Origin: Kosakonia quasisacchari
GTDB lineage: Bacteria > Pseudomonadota > Gammaproteobacteria > Enterobacterales > Enterobacteriaceae
Reading direction: 5' to 3'
Assembly (NCBI RefSeq): GCF_004331415.1
Contig: NZ_SJOP01000018.1
Span: forward strand, 1-64,000
Length of the DNA: 64,000 nucleotides
A program made the position numbers and the translations under genes. Of the stretch, positions 61,386 through 64,000 are shown piece after piece. The notes below the pieces were generated by a model, which was not told the DNA's origin, did not search any database, and saw nothing but the letters and a program-made list of their open reading frames with translations. Positions within the stretch are counted from its first letter, which is position 1; each line of letters opens with the position of its first letter.

Positions 61386-61722
61386 ACGTCTGTTATTGGC
61401 CGGGCTGCTCTGCCTGCTACTTAGCGGCATGCGCGATCCTTTCCAACCACCGCCAGATACATGCCAAACCGCGCAGCTCGGCAATTGGCATTTTCACGGC
61501 GCGGTGACAGGCGATCAACCAATAGGGATCTTACGCGATGACACCGGGCGCTGGTATCGTCTGATCGCTGGCGAAACGCTGCCCACCGGATGGCGCGTTG
61601 TCGCTATCCACCAGGATGAAATGCTGATTGAGATTGGCGAAGAGTGCACTCCAGCGCAATGGCGCTGGCAACGAGAAGGAACTCAACATGCGAAAATGGA
61701 TAGCGAGCGCGATGCTCTTTAG
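61375..61722 (+). CDS. hofP: PilP-like DNA-utilisation protein HofP
   Basis: This small exported protein of the cluster has 115 residues, shorter than E. coli HofP (134) at the C-terminus. The signal-type start MRTKRLLLAGLLCLLLSG leads into MRDPFQPPPD, a PilP-like motif. Site GGAGCAGGAC. It overlaps hofO by 11 bases and hofQ by 35 bases. Confidence 0.85.
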   Translation: MRTKRLLLAGLLCLLLSGMRDPFQPPPDTCQTAQLGNWHFHGAVTGDQPIGILRDDTGRWYRLIAGETLPTGWRVVAIHQDEMLIEIGEECTPAQWRWQREGTQHAKMDSERDAL

Positions 61723-62923
61723 CCTGCCGCTTGCCGGCGCGCAGACATCACGTGTCGTCACAATGACCGTCGACGACGTGCCTGTCACCCAGGTATTACA
61801 GGCGCTGGTTGCGCTGGAGAAGCAGAACATGGTGATTTCACCTGAGGTCAGCGGCACGGTGTCGCTGAATCTCAAAGATGTTCCCTGGCAGCAGGCGTTA
61901 CAAACCGTTGCCGCTAGTGCCGGATTAACGTTAAACCAGCAGGATAACATCTGGCAGGTCCATACCACGGCATGGCGGCAGCAAAAGCAGGCGGAGCAGG
62001 AGGCCGTTCAACGCCAGCGCAAACAGAACACACCCTTGCAAACACGCAGTTTTGTGTTGCGTTATGCCGACGCGGTGGAGCTGGCAAAAGCCGGGGAAAA
62101 ACTGCTCAGCCCACAAGGGGCAATGACGGTTGATGCACGGCTTAACCGGCTACTGGTCCGTGATAATAAAGAAGGGCTTGCCGCACTGGAAAAATGGGTC
62201 GCACAGATGGATTTACCGGTCGAACAGGTAGAGCTGGCGGCTTATATCGTCACCATCAATGAAAAAAGCCTGCGCGAACTGGGAGTGAAATGGGGGCTGG
62301 CGCAGGATAAGCCCGCTGCGCGTGGGCAACTGAACGGAGTTTCTGCAGATCTGTCGGTTTCGGATGCCAGTACGCGCGTCAGCTTTAATATCGGCAGTAT
62401 CAATGCCCGATTGCTGGAACTGGAGTTATCGGCCCTTGAGCAGAAACAACAACTTGAAATCATCGCCAGTCCGCGCCTGTTGGCATCTCACCGCCAGCCC
62501 GCGAGTATCAAGCAGGGGAGCGAAATACCTTATCAAGTTGCCAGCGGCGATAGCGGTAGCACGGCGGTGGAATTTAAAGAGGCGGTGCTGGGGATGGAAG
62601 TCACACCGACGGTGCTGCCCGATAACCGTGTAAGGCTGAAGCTGCGTATTAGCCAAAATATGCCGGGCCAGGTGCTACAACAAGCAGGGGGTGAGGCGAT
62701 GGCGATTGACAAGCAGGAGATTGAAACGCAGGTCGAAGTAAAAAGTGGCGATACGCTGGCACTTGGCGGGATCTTTTCGCAAAAGAACTCTGCCGACAGT
62801 GCGCAGGTTCCAGGGTTAGGCTCGATTCCAGGCATCGGCAGATTATTTCGCCAGGACGGTAAAGATAATGAGCGTCGCGAGCTGGTCGTGTTTATTACGC
62901 CCAGGTTGGCAGCGGTACATTAA
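61688..62923 (+). CDS. hofQ: DNA-utilisation outer-membrane secretin HofQ
   Basis: HofQ is a PilQ/ComE-type secretin, the outer-membrane pore for DNA uptake. It has 411 residues. A signal peptide (MRKWIASAMLFSLPLAGAQ) precedes a STN-like domain (about 25–90), a NolW-type domain (about 120–180) and the secretin core (GSEIPYQV, KEAVLGMEVTPTVLPDNRVRLK, GDTLALGGIF). I chose ATG 61688 (AGAAGGAA upstream). It is the last gene of hofMNOPQ. Confidence 0.93.
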   Translation: MRKWIASAMLFSLPLAGAQTSRVVTMTVDDVPVTQVLQALVALEKQNMVISPEVSGTVSLNLKDVPWQQALQTVAASAGLTLNQQDNIWQVHTTAWRQQKQAEQEAVQRQRKQNTPLQTRSFVLRYADAVELAKAGEKLLSPQGAMTVDARLNRLLVRDNKEGLAALEKWVAQMDLPVEQVELAAYIVTINEKSLRELGVKWGLAQDKPAARGQLNGVSADLSVSDASTRVSFNIGSINARLLELELSALEQKQQLEIIASPRLLASHRQPASIKQGSEIPYQVASGDSGSTAVEFKEAVLGMEVTPTVLPDNRVRLKLRISQNMPGQVLQQAGGEAMAIDKQEIETQVEVKSGDTLALGGIFSQKNSADSAQVPGLGSIPGIGRLFRQDGKDNERRELVVFITPRLAAVH

Positions 62924-62964
62924 ATCTGCCGTAACTCCCCCTTTTTCAATGGAACTTGGTCCAG

Positions 62965-63096
62965 GTGTTTGACGTGAGACATGATTTAGCTTACAAGGAG
63001 TACCGATTTGAGCGTCAGTGGTCTCCGTCGAACAATGAGCAGCATGAAGGATTACGTGTTTATTCAGTTGCCAAACAAGCCGGAGTACTGAGATAA
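62965..63096 (+). CDS. Candidate short gene upstream of aroK
   Basis: A 43-codon frame from GTG 62965 has protein-like composition (VFDVRHDLAYKEYRFERQWS at the start, YSVAKQAGVLR at the end) and stops at TAA 63094. No good ribosome site precedes the GTG. In an overlapping frame, TTG 63008 to TGA 63091 gives 27 residues behind ACAAGGAG, seven bases from the TTG. At most one is real, and both may be leader sequence only. I recognise neither. Confidence 0.25.
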   Translation: MFDVRHDLAYKEYRFERQWSPSNNEQHEGLRVYSVAKQAGVLR

Positions 63097-63210
63097 TTTT
63101 CGATCTGACTCTCGCACTATCGCATATGAGGTTTCAGTTCATGTCCTGCTACGCCGATTATTTGCGAAGCGGGTTTATCATCAACGAATAGTCTTAGTAG
63201 TACCGAAAAA

Positions 63211-63732
63211 ATGGCAGAGAAACGCAATATCTTTCTGGTTGGGCCTATGGGTGCCGGCAAAAGCACTATTGGGCGTCAGTTAGCTCAACAACTCAATATG
63301 GAATTTTACGATTCTGATCAAGAGATTGAGAAACGAACCGGAGCTGATGTGGGCTGGGTCTTCGATGTTGAAGGTGAAGAAGGTTTCCGCGATCGCGAAG
63401 AAAAAATCATCAATGAGCTGACGGAAAAACAGGGCATCGTACTGGCGACCGGCGGTGGCTCTGTGAAGTCTCGCGAGACCCGTAATCGTCTCTCCGCCCG
63501 TGGCGTAGTGGTTTATCTGGAAACCACTATCGAAAAGCAATTAGCTCGCACTCAACGTGACAAAAAACGCCCGCTTTTGCAGGTGGAAACGCCGCCGCGC
63601 GAAGTATTGGAAGCGTTGGCTGACGAACGTAATCCGTTGTATGAAGAGATTGCCGACGTGACCATTCGCACTGACGATCAGAGTGCAAAAGTGGTGGCAA
63701 ACCAGATTATTCATATGCTGGAAAGCAACTAA
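63211..63732 (+). CDS. aroK: Shikimate kinase 1
   Basis: AroK phosphorylates shikimate in the chorismate pathway. It has 173 residues. The P-loop GPMGAGKS is at 11–18, and the shikimate-binding residues are in FYDSDQEIEKRTGADVGWVF and TGGGSV. The start has no strong ribosome site. It is first in the aroK–aroB transcript; the 287-base leader may hold regulatory sequence. Confidence 0.97.
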   Translation: MAEKRNIFLVGPMGAGKSTIGRQLAQQLNMEFYDSDQEIEKRTGADVGWVFDVEGEEGFRDREEKIINELTEKQGIVLATGGGSVKSRETRNRLSARGVVVYLETTIEKQLARTQRDKKRPLLQVETPPREVLEALADERNPLYEEIADVTIRTDDQSAKVVANQIIHMLESN

Positions 63733-63786
63733 TTCTGGCTAAATTACACGCCTGCGGGTTTAAGCAACTAAGGTGGATGTCGCGTC

Positions 63787-64000
63787 ATGGAGAGGATCAC
63801 AGTCACTCTCGGGGAACGTAGTTACCCTATCACCATCGCGGCTGGTTTGTTTAACGATCCAGCTTCCTTCTCGCCCTTGAAGTCTGGTGATCAGGTTATG
63901 CTGGTCACCAATGAAACACTGGCTCCGCTCTATCTTGATAAAGTCCGCCATGTTCTTGAACAGGCTGGCGTGAAAGTGGATAGCGTGATTTTGCCCGATG
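63787..64000 (+). CDS. aroB: 3-dehydroquinate synthase, 5' part
   Basis: The first 71 codons of AroB are visible, beginning MERITVTLGERSYPITIAAG and continuing LVTNETLAPLYLDKVRHVLE, the NAD-binding N-terminal part. AroB makes 3-dehydroquinate from DAHP in the chorismate pathway. It follows aroK by 54 bases with site AAGGTGG. The gene runs off the right edge. Confidence 0.96.
   Translation, partial: MERITVTLGERSYPITIAAGLFNDPASFSPLKSGDQVMLVTNETLAPLYLDKVRHVLEQAGVKVDSVILPD

Overview
The window is the conserved ugp–aroK part of an Enterobacteriaceae chromosome. Gene content, order and protein lengths follow Escherichia coli closely, and the proteins and several hairpins look like the Enterobacter/Kosakonia/Klebsiella side of the family. 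Genus is an inference; I could not run a search. Nearly every long gene is recognisable as the orthologue of a known E. coli gene.

Layout from left to right. Positions 1–700 are accessory: the start of an unidentified minus-strand gene and a hok-type toxin gene lie where E. coli has the liv operon. The phosphate-starvation operon ugpBAECQ (891–6116) has phased PhoB repeats in front and an unusual 268-bp nested inverted-repeat element between ugpE and ugpC. Next come yhhA, ggt, yhhY, the small RNA ryhB with its Fur box, yhhX and yhhW. The gluconate group gntR, gntK, gntU follows, then yhgN and asd. The glycogen operon glgBXCAP (16394–25841) is complete. Then come glpD facing glpEGR, malT facing malPQ, a second gluconate transporter gntT, nfuA, gntX, bioH, and the ferrous-iron operon feoABC. 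Next are yhgF (tex), greB, ompR–envZ, pckA, hslO–hslR–yrfG–igaA, nudE and mrcA. The window ends with the DNA-utilisation cluster hofMNOPQ, aroK and the start of aroB.

Most of this is carbon storage and carbon-source choice: glycogen synthesis and breakdown, maltodextrin, gluconate, glycerol-3-phosphate and gluconeogenesis (pckA). The visible regulatory sites agree with that: CRP-like sites, MalT boxes, GlpR and GntR operators. Phosphate (PhoB), iron (Fur, RyhB, feo) and envelope stress (OmpR/EnvZ, IgaA) controls are interleaved.

The departures from textbook gene order are the main points of interest: the structured repeat inside ugp, an in-frame stop codon splitting hofM, a compact R1-like hok locus beside ugp, a recurrent CCTCTCCC hairpin at gene ends, an extra GntR-like operator upstream of gntT, and two overlapping short frames ahead of aroK. 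I found no CRISPR array, tRNA, rRNA, integrase or complete insertion sequence.
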